Source: Pandoraea oxalativorans (lineage in GTDB: Bacteria; Pseudomonadota; Gammaproteobacteria; Burkholderiales; Burkholderiaceae). From it: a DNA stretch of 64,000 nt. Below are positions 52,469 to 62,821 of the stretch, one piece after another. The stretch's first letter is position 1, and every line of letters starts with the position of its first letter. The notes under the pieces are model-generated. The model was given only the letters and a program-made list of their open reading frames with translations. It was not told the origin of the DNA and ran no database searches. The stretch lies in assembly GCF_000972785.3 (NCBI RefSeq), contig NZ_CP011253.3, forward strand, positions 5,332,001-5,396,000, in the 5' to 3' direction. Made by a program: the position numbers and the translations under genes.

Positions 52469-53716
52469 TCAATGTGCACCACGAAGAATCCAGTCGACCA
52501 TCGTACGGATATCGGTCTCTGCAACCTGTGATTGCGGCGGCATAGGCATGCTGCCCCAATTACCGGCACCTCCGGCACGTATCTTCGCCACCAGTACTTC
52601 AGTCGCATTCGACTGCCCATGGTACTTGGCGACGACCTCCGAGAAGGCGGGCCCGATCTTCTTGTCGGTAACGCCGTGACAGGCCAGACAACCGTTCTTA
52701 TCCGCAAGCGTTGCTGCCGGTGACGTCGCAGCGGCGGTTTGGGCCGGCGCGTCCGGACTCGCCATGCCGAGCGTGGCGAGAGCCGCGGTCCTGCGCACCG
52801 ACGCATTTTGCGCGGCGGTGCCCGACAGCGGCGGCAGCTTCGTATCGACACCACGCACCGGGCCGATGACCCGGTTCTGCGCGGCCAGATCTCCATGTGC
52901 GTCGCGGGCGTACGCAGGGAGTGCGGACGTCACGATACCAGCCTCAGGGCAATCCTGCATACACGCCTTGTTATGGGTATCCGGTTTGTCGCCCACGCGC
53001 CACATGCCGTGCGCACGCGTCATGCCGAGGCGGTTGGGCATCAGTTTCTGCACGTCGCCGATGTTCTTGTCCGACAGCACGAAGTCCGTCGGCACGATCT
53101 CGCCGAGGTTCAGGATGTAGGCCGTCACCGCGTACACCTCGTCGGGCGTGAGCGAGCGCGGCGCGTTCCACGGCATGGCGCGACGGATGTAATCCCAAAG
53201 GGTGGAGACGGTATCGACCTTCATCAGCGTGGTGCGCACCGGCTGATTGTTCGCACGCAGCGAGGCGACGTGGCCTGTCCTGATGTCGTCGGCGGTCGTG
53301 CCGCCCACCAGTGGATTGAAGACCTCGTTGCTCTCACCGAACGTGCCGTGGCACGACGCGCAGCGCGCATCGAACAGCTTTTGCCCGTCGGCGACCGAAC
53401 CTTGCCCCTTGGGGAGTCCCTTGAAATCGGGACGCACGTCGATGTCCCACGCACCGAGTTCGGCGGGTGTGGCGTCACGTCCGATGCCGCCCGGGGCCTT
53501 GGTAGGGGTTGTGGGGGAGGCGGGCGTTGCAGACGCCGACTGCGACACCTGCGTTGCCTTCGCGGCTTGCGCGGGCGTTGCGAACCACGTGGCAACGGTC
53601 AATCCCGCGACGGCCAGCGCACCGGCCCAGAGCGCGGCCACTGCGGTGGATTGCGCGCGACGGCGTAGCGCTCTCATGGACGCGCGCTTCGGCATGCGCT
53701 CAGTCGACGTGAACAT
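52469..53716 (-). CDS. soxD: Dihaem cytochrome c subunit SoxD of sulfane dehydrogenase
   Basis: A 415-residue periplasmic dihaem cytochrome. Haem motifs are CASCH (about residue 118) in the N-terminal domain and CLACH (about 346) in the C-terminal domain. Between them is a region with PNRLGMTRAHGMW and KACMQDCPE. A signal helix lies at about residues 25-52. It pairs with SoxC to oxidise sulfane sulfur on SoxY. The ATG at 53716 has GGAGGTG five bases upstream and overlaps the end of soxC by 17 bases, so it is preferred over ATG at 53695. Confidence 0.92.
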   Translation of the reverse strand: MFTSTERMPKRASMRALRRRAQSTAVAALWAGALAVAGLTVATWFATPAQAAKATQVSQSASATPASPTTPTKAPGGIGRDATPAELGAWDIDVRPDFKGLPKGQGSVADGQKLFDARCASCHGTFGESNEVFNPLVGGTTADDIRTGHVASLRANNQPVRTTLMKVDTVSTLWDYIRRAMPWNAPRSLTPDEVYAVTAYILNLGEIVPTDFVLSDKNIGDVQKLMPNRLGMTRAHGMWRVGDKPDTHNKACMQDCPEAGIVTSALPAYARDAHGDLAAQNRVIGPVRGVDTKLPPLSGTAAQNASVRRTAALATLGMASPDAPAQTAAATSPAATLADKNGCLACHGVTDKKIGPAFSEVVAKYHGQSNATEVLVAKIRAGGAGNWGSMPMPPQSQVAETDIRTMVDWILRGAH

Positions 53717-55076
53717 TGGTCACCTCCCCGTTCGCTGCCACTTGCCACGTCTGGATCGCATTGTTGTGATAGATCGATTTGGTGCCGCGCACTTCGCGCA
53801 GTTGTCGGTAGCGCGGCTGCACGAAGCCGGTCTCGTCGACGGCACGGCTTTGGAGCAAGGCGGGCGAGCCGTCCCACTGCCAGTCGAAGTTAAAACGTGT
53901 GAGGCATTTCGGAAGCACCGGCGATTCGAGCCGCGCGGCGCGCCAGGACTTGCCGCCATCGGTGGAGACGTCCACGCGCTTGATCCGTCCTCTGCCCGAC
54001 CATGCGAGGCCCGTCACATTGAAGTAGCCCCGGTCGAGCAGCGCCTGTCCGCCCGAGGGCGACGTGATGACGGATTTGCACTCCTGAATCGACGTGTATT
54101 GACGGTGCTGGCCGTCCGGCATCAGATCGACGTAGTGGCTCGTTTCATCCTTGGTATTCCACGGCGCGTCGCCGACCTTGATGCGACGCAGCCATTTCAC
54201 CCACGACACGCCCTGCACGCCCGGTACCACCAGACGCAGCGGATAGCCGTTCTCCGGGCGCAGCATCTCGCCGTTCATCCCCCAGGCGACGAGCACATCC
54301 GAGAGCGCCGCCTCCATGGAGATCGTACGGGTCATACCGGAGCCGTCGCCGCCTTCGGCGAGCACAAACTGCCCCTTCTTCGTGTCGGCACCCACGTCGT
54401 CGAGCAATACGGACAGCGGCACGCCGGTGAACTCGCAGCACGACAGCATGCCGTGCGTGTACTGGACGGTCGGCACGGCGGCATTGCCCCACTCCATGCC
54501 GGTGTTCGCCCCGCATTCGATGAAGTGCATGCGCGAGACGGACGGCAGACGCATGATGTCGTCCATCGTGTACACCTTCGCTTCGCGCACGAGGCCGTGC
54601 ACCATCAGCCGGTGCTGCGTCGGATCGATCTCCTGCCAGCCCTGGTGATGACGCTCGAAATGCAGGCCGCTGGGGGTGATGATGCCGAACAGGCCCTGAA
54701 GCGGCGTGAAGGCGACCGAAGCCTGTGCCGTCTGCGTGAGCCCCGGCGACTGACGCCGTTGCAAGTTCGCCTCGAACTTCGACGGCATGCCATAGGGACG
54801 TGCCGCGACTGCCTGGCCGAGCGACGTGGCCCATGGGCGCGGTTCGAGAATCATCGGATCACCGGCCCCCGGCACGCCGTTGGCCGCGTCGGCGGCAAAC
54901 GCTGCGCCGCCCGCGAGTGCCGCGCCTGCGGCGAGGAAACTGCGTTGCAGAAAGCCGCGTCGCGAGGGGTTCAACCCGTCGCGCGTGACGTCGGCAGCGA
55001 ACGTGCCGTCGATGAAATTCTCCGGAGCCCGGCGCAAACGGCCGGCTCGCGATTTGTCATCGCTTGTTTTGCTCAC
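53700..55076 (-). CDS. soxC: Molybdenum sulfane dehydrogenase subunit SoxC
   Basis: A 458-residue member of the sulfite oxidase family. The Tat signal is NPSRRGFLQRSFLAAGAALAGG, the Mo-cofactor cysteine is in HFIECGANTGMEWG, and the dimerisation domain contains GLAWSGRGRIKRVDVSTDGG. With SoxD it forms the sulfane dehydrogenase, so the pathway can oxidise thiosulfate fully without storing sulfur globules. The start is a GTG at 55076 preceded by AGGAG; an ATG at 55112 is an upstream alternative. The regulator gene lies 68 bases upstream. Confidence 0.94.
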   Translation of the reverse strand: MSKTSDDKSRAGRLRRAPENFIDGTFAADVTRDGLNPSRRGFLQRSFLAAGAALAGGAAFAADAANGVPGAGDPMILEPRPWATSLGQAVAARPYGMPSKFEANLQRRQSPGLTQTAQASVAFTPLQGLFGIITPSGLHFERHHQGWQEIDPTQHRLMVHGLVREAKVYTMDDIMRLPSVSRMHFIECGANTGMEWGNAAVPTVQYTHGMLSCCEFTGVPLSVLLDDVGADTKKGQFVLAEGGDGSGMTRTISMEAALSDVLVAWGMNGEMLRPENGYPLRLVVPGVQGVSWVKWLRRIKVGDAPWNTKDETSHYVDLMPDGQHRQYTSIQECKSVITSPSGGQALLDRGYFNVTGLAWSGRGRIKRVDVSTDGGKSWRAARLESPVLPKCLTRFNFDWQWDGSPALLQSRAVDETGFVQPRYRQLREVRGTKSIYHNNAIQTWQVAANGEVTNVHVD

Positions 55077-55144
55077 CCCTGTCTCCTCGCGTTTTGTGGC
55101 GTCCGCCAGCATCGCGAGGACACTGACGGGTTACAGCTTATGTA

Positions 55145-55492
55145 TTAGTTCGCGCGTGGCATGAAACCATCGACGGCACGCTCCGGCAGCGCTTCCTCCT
55201 CGATTCGGCCGGCCACCTGCACGCACACGGCGCGACAGATCTCGACCACCCCGGTATCCGCAATCGTGTAGTACACCTGGTTCCCGTCGCGACGCCGCGA
55301 GAGCACCCCCGCCTGATACATCGCACCGAGATGCCGGGACACGTTGGTCTGCGACGACCCCACTTCCGTCACCACCTCGTTTACCGAGCGCTCGCCTCCG
55401 CACAGCGCGTGCAGAATCTTCAGCCGCGTCGGCTCGGACAGCAGGCTGAAGTAGTGCGACACCTTTTCGAATACGCGATCGAGTTCTTCCAT
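55145..55492 (-). CDS. soxR: ArsR-family regulator of sox genes (SoxR/SqrR-like)
   Basis: A 115-residue ArsR/SmtB winged-helix repressor. The DNA-binding helices are in SVNEVVTEVGSSQTNVSRHLGAMYQAGVLSRRRDGNQVYY (key: SQTNVSRHLGAMY). Two regions with cysteine, ALCGGERSV and EICRAVCVQV, could form the sulfane-sulfur switch of SqrR/BigR/SoxR-type sensors. It precedes soxC with a 68-base gap, so likely represses the cluster until sulfur compounds appear. A palindrome lies 40-70 bases upstream. The name follows sox usage, not the MerR-family SoxR. Confidence 0.85.
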   Translation of the reverse strand: MEELDRVFEKVSHYFSLLSEPTRLKILHALCGGERSVNEVVTEVGSSQTNVSRHLGAMYQAGVLSRRRDGNQVYYTIADTGVVEICRAVCVQVAGRIEEEALPERAVDGFMPRAN

Positions 55493-55533
55493 GACGGTCA
55501 GTCTTCAAGTTCGTGCGAAGGCACATAGAATTT

Positions 55534-55559
55534 CGTATATGCCTACATACGCATATACG
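55534..55559. promoter_or_regulatory. Palindrome upstream of soxR-like regulator (candidate operator)
   Basis: CGTATATGC (55534-55542) and GCATATACG (55551-55559) are perfect 9-base inverted copies with an 8-base spacer. The AT-rich symmetric site 42-67 bases upstream of the ArsR-type gene suits an ArsR dimer operator. Confidence 0.6.
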
Positions 55560-55823
55560 GATAATCAAAATAACGGGCAAAGGAAGCAAGCTGCACTGCA
55601 ACATGTCGCACGCCGATCTATTGGCGGTGCGACGATCGGCGGCGTCCGAAAATGCGAAGTTTCCGTGTATACCGCTGGATATAGCGCACGGCGCTGCAAT
55701 CGACTGCGAGACGCACGTCGTCAGCGGCGTCGGTAGACGCGTCGGAACACACGGAGTCGAAGGGAGCGTCGGCATCAGGGAAAAACCTGATAAGAAAATG
55801 AATGAGGGACGGCACAAACAACC

Positions 55824-55862
55824 GGGGCGACGCACATGCAGCTATCGCACGAGCGTCGCCCC
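55824..55862 (-). terminator. Terminator after TpsB gene
   Basis: GGGGCGACGC (55824-55833) and GCGTCGCCCC (55853-55862) form a 10-bp GC stem with a 19-base loop, 33 bases after the TpsB stop. In the minus direction GGTTGTTTGT follows. Confidence 0.6.
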
Positions 55863-55894
55863 GCAGCATGCTACCGGACCCGGCGGTCCCCCGC

Positions 55895-57697
55895 TTACTC
55901 GAACTGATACGACCAGTTGGCGTTGAAGCGCAGCGGACGGTTCGGTGAGTTGGTCGGCGCGTCCGCCATCGGCTTGGCGACCGACAGGTCGAGCGTGTAG
56001 TACTTGCTGTCGGAAACACGCACGCCGAGGCCCACGGACGCCAGTTGGTTGTGGAACAGCTGACCGGCGTTCAGATAGACGCGGGCGGTGTCGAGCAACA
56101 GATACGGCTGAATCGTCTTCAGATACCGGAAATCGGTGCGGAACATGCGGTTCAGCTCGATCGATGCGCCCCAGCCCTTGTCCGCCGCGATTTCGCCCGC
56201 CGGATAGCCCAGACCGTAGCGCTGACCGCCGAAGGTGGCCTGCTCGGACGTCGGCAGCGTGTTGCTGCTGTACTGCGCGCCTGCCGAGACGACCACGCCG
56301 AACTCCCACGGCAACACCACCCCTTGCTTGGCGTCGAGGTTGAAACGCCAGAAGGCGAGATCGTACGGCCCGAGAATCTGCTGGATGCCTGCGGGCTGTG
56401 TCGTGTACGACTGGCTCGCGCCCATCCCATTGAAGCCCTTGAACACGCCCAGCGTGGCGCTGCGCGTTTGCTTCTCGGTCACTTCGTTGTACGCCAGTTG
56501 CACCTGACCGGCGCGAACGTTCGTCTGCGAGTTGATGTTGTTCGGCGAGTTCGGCACTTCGTAACGGTCGCGCGAGTTCACGCCGTACATGCCTCCGCTG
56601 ACCGTCAGGCTGCGCTGGTTATTGAGCAGGATCGGGTACGACAGGCTCACCGCAACGCGCTTGGTGTCGAGGTGCCGTGTGAGACCGGCGAGCGCCTGAT
56701 CGTCCGGCTGGCCGCGATAGTGCGACGCGTCGAGGCGCGCCTGAAGCCCGTTCGAGCCCAGCGGCTGCACGTACGACGCCGCGTAAAACTCTTCGTCGTT
56801 GTGTCCCTTCGGGGCGATGGCCGTCAACTGGATCTGTTCGCCCAGCGGCGTGAGCGCGTTGCTCGTGACGGTGAAAACGCCGCGAATGCCCGGGTTGTTA
56901 TACGAGAGCGATGTGCCCAGCGCGACGGGCTGACGCTGCACGTCCAGCGACAGCTCGGTCGCGCCATCGGTCTGCGTGGGCGGCTGCACGTCGGCCTTGA
57001 TCTTCATGCCGGGCACGAGTGTGAGCAGATTCAGGTACCGCTCGAACGTCGCGCGCTTGAGCGGGCGCTCCGCCTCGATGTGCGCGGCGATGTCGCGCAG
57101 CCGCTGCTCCGACGGCCCCGGCGTGCCGCTGATCTTCGTGCTGGAGATATACCCTTCGACGATGGTCACGCGCACGAATCCGTCGTTGAAATCCTGCGCG
57201 GGGACGAAGGCGAACGACAGCAGGTAGCCCGCGTCCTGATACATCTTCGTGACCTGATTGGCCTTTTCGACGAGATCGCCGATGGTGACTTCCTTCCCGG
57301 CCATCGGTGAAAACAACGCCGCGATCTGGTCGAACGGCAACGACTTCACGCCTTCGATACCGAAACGCTGAGGGGTGATCTTGCGCGCGAGCAACGACTT
57401 GAGCGCGTCTTCCTGCGACGGTGGCTGAATGTGGATCGTCGCCGGGGCCGCCTTGGGCGCTTCGATCTTCGGCAGACTCTGCATCGGATCGCCGCGCACC
57501 GGACTGGCGTCGGCCCAGGCGTATTGAGTGCCGAGCAGACTCAGGACGCAAAGCGATAGGGCGACGAACTGGGCAATGCGTGCGGCACTTCGGTGTGCGG
57601 AATTGCGGTGTACGACATGACGATTGCGAACAGACGTGACCGAGCCCCCACGCGCGACGCGTGACGCAAGACGGGACTCTCCCTGGCGATACGCCAT
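55895..57697 (-). CDS. Two-partner secretion outer-membrane transporter (ShlB/FhaC/HecB family)
   Basis: A 600-residue TpsB protein. After an extended signal (RIAQFVALSLCVLSLLGTQYAWA, about residues 40-62), two POTRA domains follow (QRFGIEGVKSLPFDQIAALF; DGFVRVTIVEGYISSTKISG), then a 16-strand barrel ending in Phe-Glu (NANWSYQFE). The barrel contains the VGLGVRV segment and a VRL/I-tip-like FHNQLASVGLGV region. No TpsA (haemagglutinin-like) partner is in the window. The position between fccB and the soxR/sox genes on the same strand is unusual. The ATG at 57697 is used; upstream in-frame start at 57766 is possible. Confidence 0.85.
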   Translation of the reverse strand: MAYRQGESRLASRVARGGSVTSVRNRHVVHRNSAHRSAARIAQFVALSLCVLSLLGTQYAWADASPVRGDPMQSLPKIEAPKAAPATIHIQPPSQEDALKSLLARKITPQRFGIEGVKSLPFDQIAALFSPMAGKEVTIGDLVEKANQVTKMYQDAGYLLSFAFVPAQDFNDGFVRVTIVEGYISSTKISGTPGPSEQRLRDIAAHIEAERPLKRATFERYLNLLTLVPGMKIKADVQPPTQTDGATELSLDVQRQPVALGTSLSYNNPGIRGVFTVTSNALTPLGEQIQLTAIAPKGHNDEEFYAASYVQPLGSNGLQARLDASHYRGQPDDQALAGLTRHLDTKRVAVSLSYPILLNNQRSLTVSGGMYGVNSRDRYEVPNSPNNINSQTNVRAGQVQLAYNEVTEKQTRSATLGVFKGFNGMGASQSYTTQPAGIQQILGPYDLAFWRFNLDAKQGVVLPWEFGVVVSAGAQYSSNTLPTSEQATFGGQRYGLGYPAGEIAADKGWGASIELNRMFRTDFRYLKTIQPYLLLDTARVYLNAGQLFHNQLASVGLGVRVSDSKYYTLDLSVAKPMADAPTNSPNRPLRFNANWSYQFE

Positions 57698-57908
57698 CCC
57701 TATGCGCCCCAAAACGCTTATTTTTTCGTGGAGCCAGTGTAACCGCGAGGGGTAAGGCCCCGTCAACGAGGGAAACCGGGGGATTGCAGCGCGCCGACAA
57801 CACGTGCGTCGGGCGAGTCGTAGGGACGTAGGTTGCGCCGCTTAGAGACTCTCCTCCAAACGCGATACGACGGCGTCGAACGGCACCCAAACCCGCATGA
57901 ACGCGGCG

Positions 57909-59222
57909 TCAGGCCAGCATGTCCGCCCAGATGCCCTGCGCCCATGCGAGTCCCAGCGCGAATTCCTCTCGCGTGGCCCGTGGCGACGCCCCGCCCGTGC
58001 CCTGCACCGGCATCATGGTGTGCTGCACCGCGTCATAGCGATGCACGCTGGCGACGTGCATCGCTTCGGTGGACGAAACGAACGTATAGCAGGTGTTGCT
58101 GTAGAGCGGTTCGGGATTGACCGCACGGCCGGACAGCGTCGCAACGATGGCCGCCGCGCAGACCTTGCCGTGCTGGTTGGCCATGTGACCCGACTTGGGC
58201 ATTTGCGGCGCAATCTGGATGGCGTCGCCGAGGATATGGATGTCGGGCTGCGCAGTGGAAGCAAAGGTCAGAAAGTCGACGTCGCACCAGCGGCCGTTGG
58301 CCGTCGCCAGTCCGCTTTGCACAGCGATGTCGCCCGCGCGCATCGGGGGAATGACGTTCAGCACGTCGGCGCGGATTTCCTCGCCCAATTCGAAGCGCGC
58401 GAGCGGCGTCTTGCCGTCGGCGACGACCTCCGTGCAGTTGAACTGCGGGTGATACTCGACCATGCCTGCGAATTGCGTGCGCCAGACGTCGTGAAACTGC
58501 TCCGCCTCGGCCAGCACCGCGTCGTTGGCGTCGAAGATCAGGACTTTGGCGCGCGGATTGTGCTGCCTCAGCCACGCCGCCGCCTGGCACGCGCGTTCGT
58601 ACGGGGCGGGCGGGCAGCGGAACGGCGCTTCGGGAATCGTGATCGCGAACGTGCCGCCCTCGGGCATGGCGTTGAGCCGCGCGTGCAGCGTGGCGCTCTC
58701 GCGGGCGTCCGTCCAGCCGACGGGAAGCGCCTCGCGCATCGCGGCGTCGTTCAGACCGGCGATGGCGTCGCGACGCAGCGACACGCCGGGCGCGACGATC
58801 AGCTTGTCGTAGGCGAGGCTCGCGCCGTCGTCCAGCTTGACCTGCTTGCGCGCTGCGTCGATGGCGGTGGCGCGCGTGCGTCGCCAGGTCACGCCGTGCC
58901 GCGATACGAGCCGGTCGTACGGCACCGTGAGGTCACTCACGCGCAGGTTGCCACCGACGACGAGATTCGATAGCGGCGACGAAACGAAGGCGGGATTCGG
59001 TTCCACCAGCGTGACGTCGATCGTGTTGCCGGAAAGCACGCGCAGCGCCTTGGCCGCCGTAGCACCGCCAAACCCGCCGCCGACGACGACCACGCGGGCA
59101 CGGCCTTTGACAGGCGTCGGCCAAAGTGGCGCAGCGAATGCGGGGGAAGGCATGGACATGCCGACCGTCCCGGCGAACGCGGCCGTCGAACTCAGGCCGA
59201 GAAGGAATTGGCGGCGATGCAT
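57909..59222 (-). CDS. fccB: Flavocytochrome c sulfide dehydrogenase flavoprotein subunit (FccB/SoxF)
   Basis: A 437-residue FAD enzyme. The Tat signal MHRRQFLLGLSSTAAFAGTVG is followed by the FAD motif VVVVGGGFGGATAAKAL. The redox-active cysteines are in PFRCPPAPYERACQ and SNTCYTF, and DIHILGDAIQIAPQMPKSGHMAN is the second FAD region. It oxidises sulfide to sulfur/polysulfide, passing electrons to the FccA-type cytochrome encoded immediately upstream (11-base gap). Confidence 0.93.
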   Translation of the reverse strand: MHRRQFLLGLSSTAAFAGTVGMSMPSPAFAAPLWPTPVKGRARVVVVGGGFGGATAAKALRVLSGNTIDVTLVEPNPAFVSSPLSNLVVGGNLRVSDLTVPYDRLVSRHGVTWRRTRATAIDAARKQVKLDDGASLAYDKLIVAPGVSLRRDAIAGLNDAAMREALPVGWTDARESATLHARLNAMPEGGTFAITIPEAPFRCPPAPYERACQAAAWLRQHNPRAKVLIFDANDAVLAEAEQFHDVWRTQFAGMVEYHPQFNCTEVVADGKTPLARFELGEEIRADVLNVIPPMRAGDIAVQSGLATANGRWCDVDFLTFASTAQPDIHILGDAIQIAPQMPKSGHMANQHGKVCAAAIVATLSGRAVNPEPLYSNTCYTFVSSTEAMHVASVHRYDAVQHTMMPVQGTGGASPRATREEFALGLAWAQGIWADMLA

Positions 59223-59233
59223 GCGCGGGCGGC

Positions 59234-59635
59234 CTATCGAGATGATGGGGACGAGGGAGAAGGTTTGGGCTGCGCAGCGAAGTACGCAGCGATGCGCTGC
59301 AATTCGTCCTCGCGATAGCCCTTGAGCAGTTGCGGCATCAGCGTCGCGAGACGCTTTCCGTCACGCATCGATCGGAGCGAGTCCATCAACGCTGCCGCCG
59401 GACGTCCCTCCAGCACGGACAGCGTCGCCTTCCCTGCGCTGACCGGGGCCGACGCATTGTGGCAAGTCATACAAGCCATCGCCCAATCGCGCGCTTGCCA
59501 ATCGGGCGAGGCGTTGCCCGACGCGGCAAACCCGAGGCTTGCCGTCAAAACGAACGCCGCCGCCATCGTCCGACTCGCCTTGCGGCAAAGGGGACGAGGG
59601 CGGCGGCGTGTGTCCGGGCAATGCCCGGTAAGCAT
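59234..59635 (-). CDS. fccA: Monohaem cytochrome subunit of sulfide dehydrogenase (FccA/SoxE-like)
   Basis: A 133-residue cytochrome with haem motif CMTCH in WAMACMTCHNAS and a Met ligand in LATLMPQLLKGYREDELQRIAAYF, characteristic of the small c-type subunit of FCSD. Only one haem motif is present, unlike dihaem FccA of Allochromatium. The ATG at 59635 gives a long Arg-rich leader; ATG at 59566 (MAAAFVLTASLGFAASG) would give a normal signal peptide. It is just upstream of fccB and follows the lipoprotein gene after 32 bases. Confidence 0.85.
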   Translation of the reverse strand: MLTGHCPDTRRRPRPLCRKASRTMAAAFVLTASLGFAASGNASPDWQARDWAMACMTCHNASAPVSAGKATLSVLEGRPAAALMDSLRSMRDGKRLATLMPQLLKGYREDELQRIAAYFAAQPKPSPSSPSSR

Positions 59636-59667
59636 GCGCAAGGAGAAGCTCCGCAGCGCTGCGTCGA

Positions 59668-60459
59668 TCAGTTGCCGGTCTTGGTCGACGGCCCCGGCTT
59701 GACGGGTCCTTCGCTGATCGGCGCGGGCGACGAGAGCGGCTTGGCCGTCACGGTGTCGTTGCCGATGGGCGTGGTCGTGACCGTCGCCGCATTGGGGTCC
59801 TCGGCCTGCGCCGGGGCCGGGTTCTTCTCGGCTTCGGTCGACAGGCGCTGCGCCTCTTCCGGCTTCACGTACTCATACAGCTTGACGACCTTCTGCACGC
59901 CGTCGATGCGGCTCGCCACGTTCGCGCCGATGGCGCCCTCTTGCTGCGACACCAGCCCCATCAGATAGACGTCGCCACGCTCCGTCACGACCTTGAAGAC
60001 ATTCGCCGAGATTTCCTTCGTGTTGATCAGGTTCGCCTTGACCTTGCTGGTGATCCACGCGTCGTTCGAGCGCGAGCCGAACGAACTCTTCGGCCCGATG
60101 GCCAGTTCGTCGACGATGCCGCGCACGTTGCTGATCTGCTTGACGATGTTCACGGCAGCTTGCTTGGTCGCGTCGTTGGGCACTTCGCCGGTGAGCAGCA
60201 CGCGACGGTTGAAGACGGTCACGTTCACATGCACGGCGTCGTCGGTCAGCGTATTGGCGATGTTGGCTTCGGCCTTGACCTGAATCTCGCGGTCTTCCGT
60301 CTGCGCGCCGACCGAGCGACGGTCGGTGGCAACGAGTGCACCTGTCGCGGCGCCGCCGAGGATGATGGGGGCGCAACCGGCCAGGGTTGCCGTAATCAGG
60401 GCTGCCGCAATCAGCGGCTTGATCAAACTTTGAACGCTTTGGACGCGTCGGAAACTCAT
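59668..60459 (-). CDS. dolP: BON-domain outer-membrane lipoprotein (DolP/YraP-like)
   Basis: A 263-residue lipoprotein. The signal ends at the lipobox LAGC (Cys29). Two BON domains follow: VKAEANIANTL...VHVNVTVFNRRVLLTGEV and DAWITSKVKANLINTKE...VVTERGDVYLMGLV. A Pro/Thr-rich tail of about 60 residues is extra. DolP maintains outer-membrane integrity and supports the BAM complex. Its place next to diaA, yraN and rsmI matches the yraL-yraM-yraN-diaA-yraP neighbourhood. Confidence 0.9.
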   Translation of the reverse strand: MSFRRVQSVQSLIKPLIAAALITATLAGCAPIILGGAATGALVATDRRSVGAQTEDREIQVKAEANIANTLTDDAVHVNVTVFNRRVLLTGEVPNDATKQAAVNIVKQISNVRGIVDELAIGPKSSFGSRSNDAWITSKVKANLINTKEISANVFKVVTERGDVYLMGLVSQQEGAIGANVASRIDGVQKVVKLYEYVKPEEAQRLSTEAEKNPAPAQAEDPNAATVTTTPIGNDTVTAKPLSSPAPISEGPVKPGPSTKTGN

Positions 60460-60579
60460 CGGGCTTTCTCCTTCCAGGATGTTCGGACGGGACGGCCCCC
60501 GCCGCGCCCGGTCGGCACCGCTCGCCCCCGCGACCCGGTGCCCGTCACATGATCTTGACGCCTTAAGATGACAATAGGT

Positions 60580-61652
<1,073 letters not shown>

Positions 61653-61756
61653 GGTTGTTCCGATGTTTTCCGTGACCGGCCAAGCCGGCACTGTCCGAAT
61701 TCCGATGCACGTCATGCCCCGCATGCCGGTGCCCACGCGTAGCGGAGACCGATGCG

Positions 61757-62641
61757 ATGGATGAGCGTCTGATGTCGCTGGCCGAAGGTCAGCACTACCC
61801 CGCAGGCACCCTGTATGTCGTGGCCACCCCATTGGGCAACACGGCCGACATCACGGTGCGGGCGCTGCACATCCTCGGCATGGTCGACGCGATCGCCTGT
61901 GAAGATACGCGCAACAGCGCGTTGTTGTTGCAGCGTTACGGTATCGATAAGCCGCTGATTGCGGCCCATCAACACAACGAAAACGAAGCGGCGACGCGAC
62001 TCGTGGAACGCTTGCGCGGCGGCGAGCGGATTGCCTACATTTCGGACGCAGGCACACCGGGCATCTCCGATCCAGGGGCACGTCTGGTCGATGCTGTGCG
62101 CGCGGCGGGCCTCGGCGTGGTGCCGGTGCCGGGCGCGAGCGCGGTGATCACGCTGCTGTCGGCCGCGGGTGCGTGGGTGGAGACGTTCACGTTCGTGGGC
62201 TTCCTGCCGTCGAAGTCGCAGCAACGCGCTCAGGCGATTGCCGCCCTCTCCGGGTCGACGGCGGCGCAGGTGTTTTACGAAGCACCGCACCGGATCGTGG
62301 AGACCGTCGCGGCGCTGGCCGAGGGGCTGGGCGGCGAGCGTCGCCTGCTGATCGGACGCGAATTGACCAAGCGCTTCGAGGACATTCACGAGTGCGCGCT
62401 GAGCGAAGGTGTGGCGTGGCTGAAGGCGGACGCGAACCGTCAGCGCGGCGAATTCGTGCTGGCGGTCTCAGGTGCGGCGGCCAGCGAGAGCGACGATGGG
62501 GTGGATGCCGAGGCGCAGCGCGTCCTCGCGTTGCTGGTCGCGGAATTGCCGACAAAGAGCGCCGCCAAGCTCGCAGCCGCGATTACGGGCGCACCGAAGA
62601 ACGCGCTGTACGAGCGGGCGCTGGCGCTGAAAAACGGCTGA
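61757..62641 (+). CDS. rsmI: 16S rRNA 2'-O-ribose C1402 methyltransferase RsmI
   Basis: A 294-residue SAM-dependent tetrapyrrole-methylase-fold enzyme that methylates C1402 in 16S rRNA. Motifs are [35 protein letters not shown] and [18 protein letters not shown], with [11 protein letters not shown] and [12 protein letters not shown] later. It is full-length. The ATG at 61757 has GGAGA eight bases upstream; the ATG five codons later is also possible. It is divergent from yraN with about 100 bases between. Confidence 0.93.
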   Translation: MDERLMSLAEGQHYPAGTLYVVATPLGNTADITVRALHILGMVDAIACEDTRNSALLLQRYGIDKPLIAAHQHNENEAATRLVERLRGGERIAYISDAGTPGISDPGARLVDAVRAAGLGVVPVPGASAVITLLSAAGAWVETFTFVGFLPSKSQQRAQAIAALSGSTAAQVFYEAPHRIVETVAALAEGLGGERRLLIGRELTKRFEDIHECALSEGVAWLKADANRQRGEFVLAVSGAAASESDDGVDAEAQRVLALLVAELPTKSAAKLAAAITGAPKNALYERALALKNG

Positions 62642-62821
62642 TCGCGTGGTGTCCGGTCGCCGCATTCATGTGCGCGAAAAATCGGAAATCTCTGGTGGGA
62701 TTCTCGGCCATCTCCCAAAGCCGAGCATCGACAAACGACCTATGATGGGCTCGTTCTCAGGGTCTCGGCCAATTCGCGCAAGCGGATAGGCCGCCTCCCC
62801 CCGGGCCTGATGAGACATGAC

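Larger units (their letters stand above)
55493..55894. other. Intergenic region between soxR-like gene and TpsB gene
   Basis: About 400 bases containing the soxR/sox promoter, its candidate operator and the tpsB terminator. AT-rich around 55530-55575. No coding sequence is supported. Confidence 0.5.

Noticed and set aside
53247..55148. 633-codon open frame opposite soxC/soxD
   Set aside because: Antisense to two conserved genes with signal peptides and cofactor motifs; no independent support.
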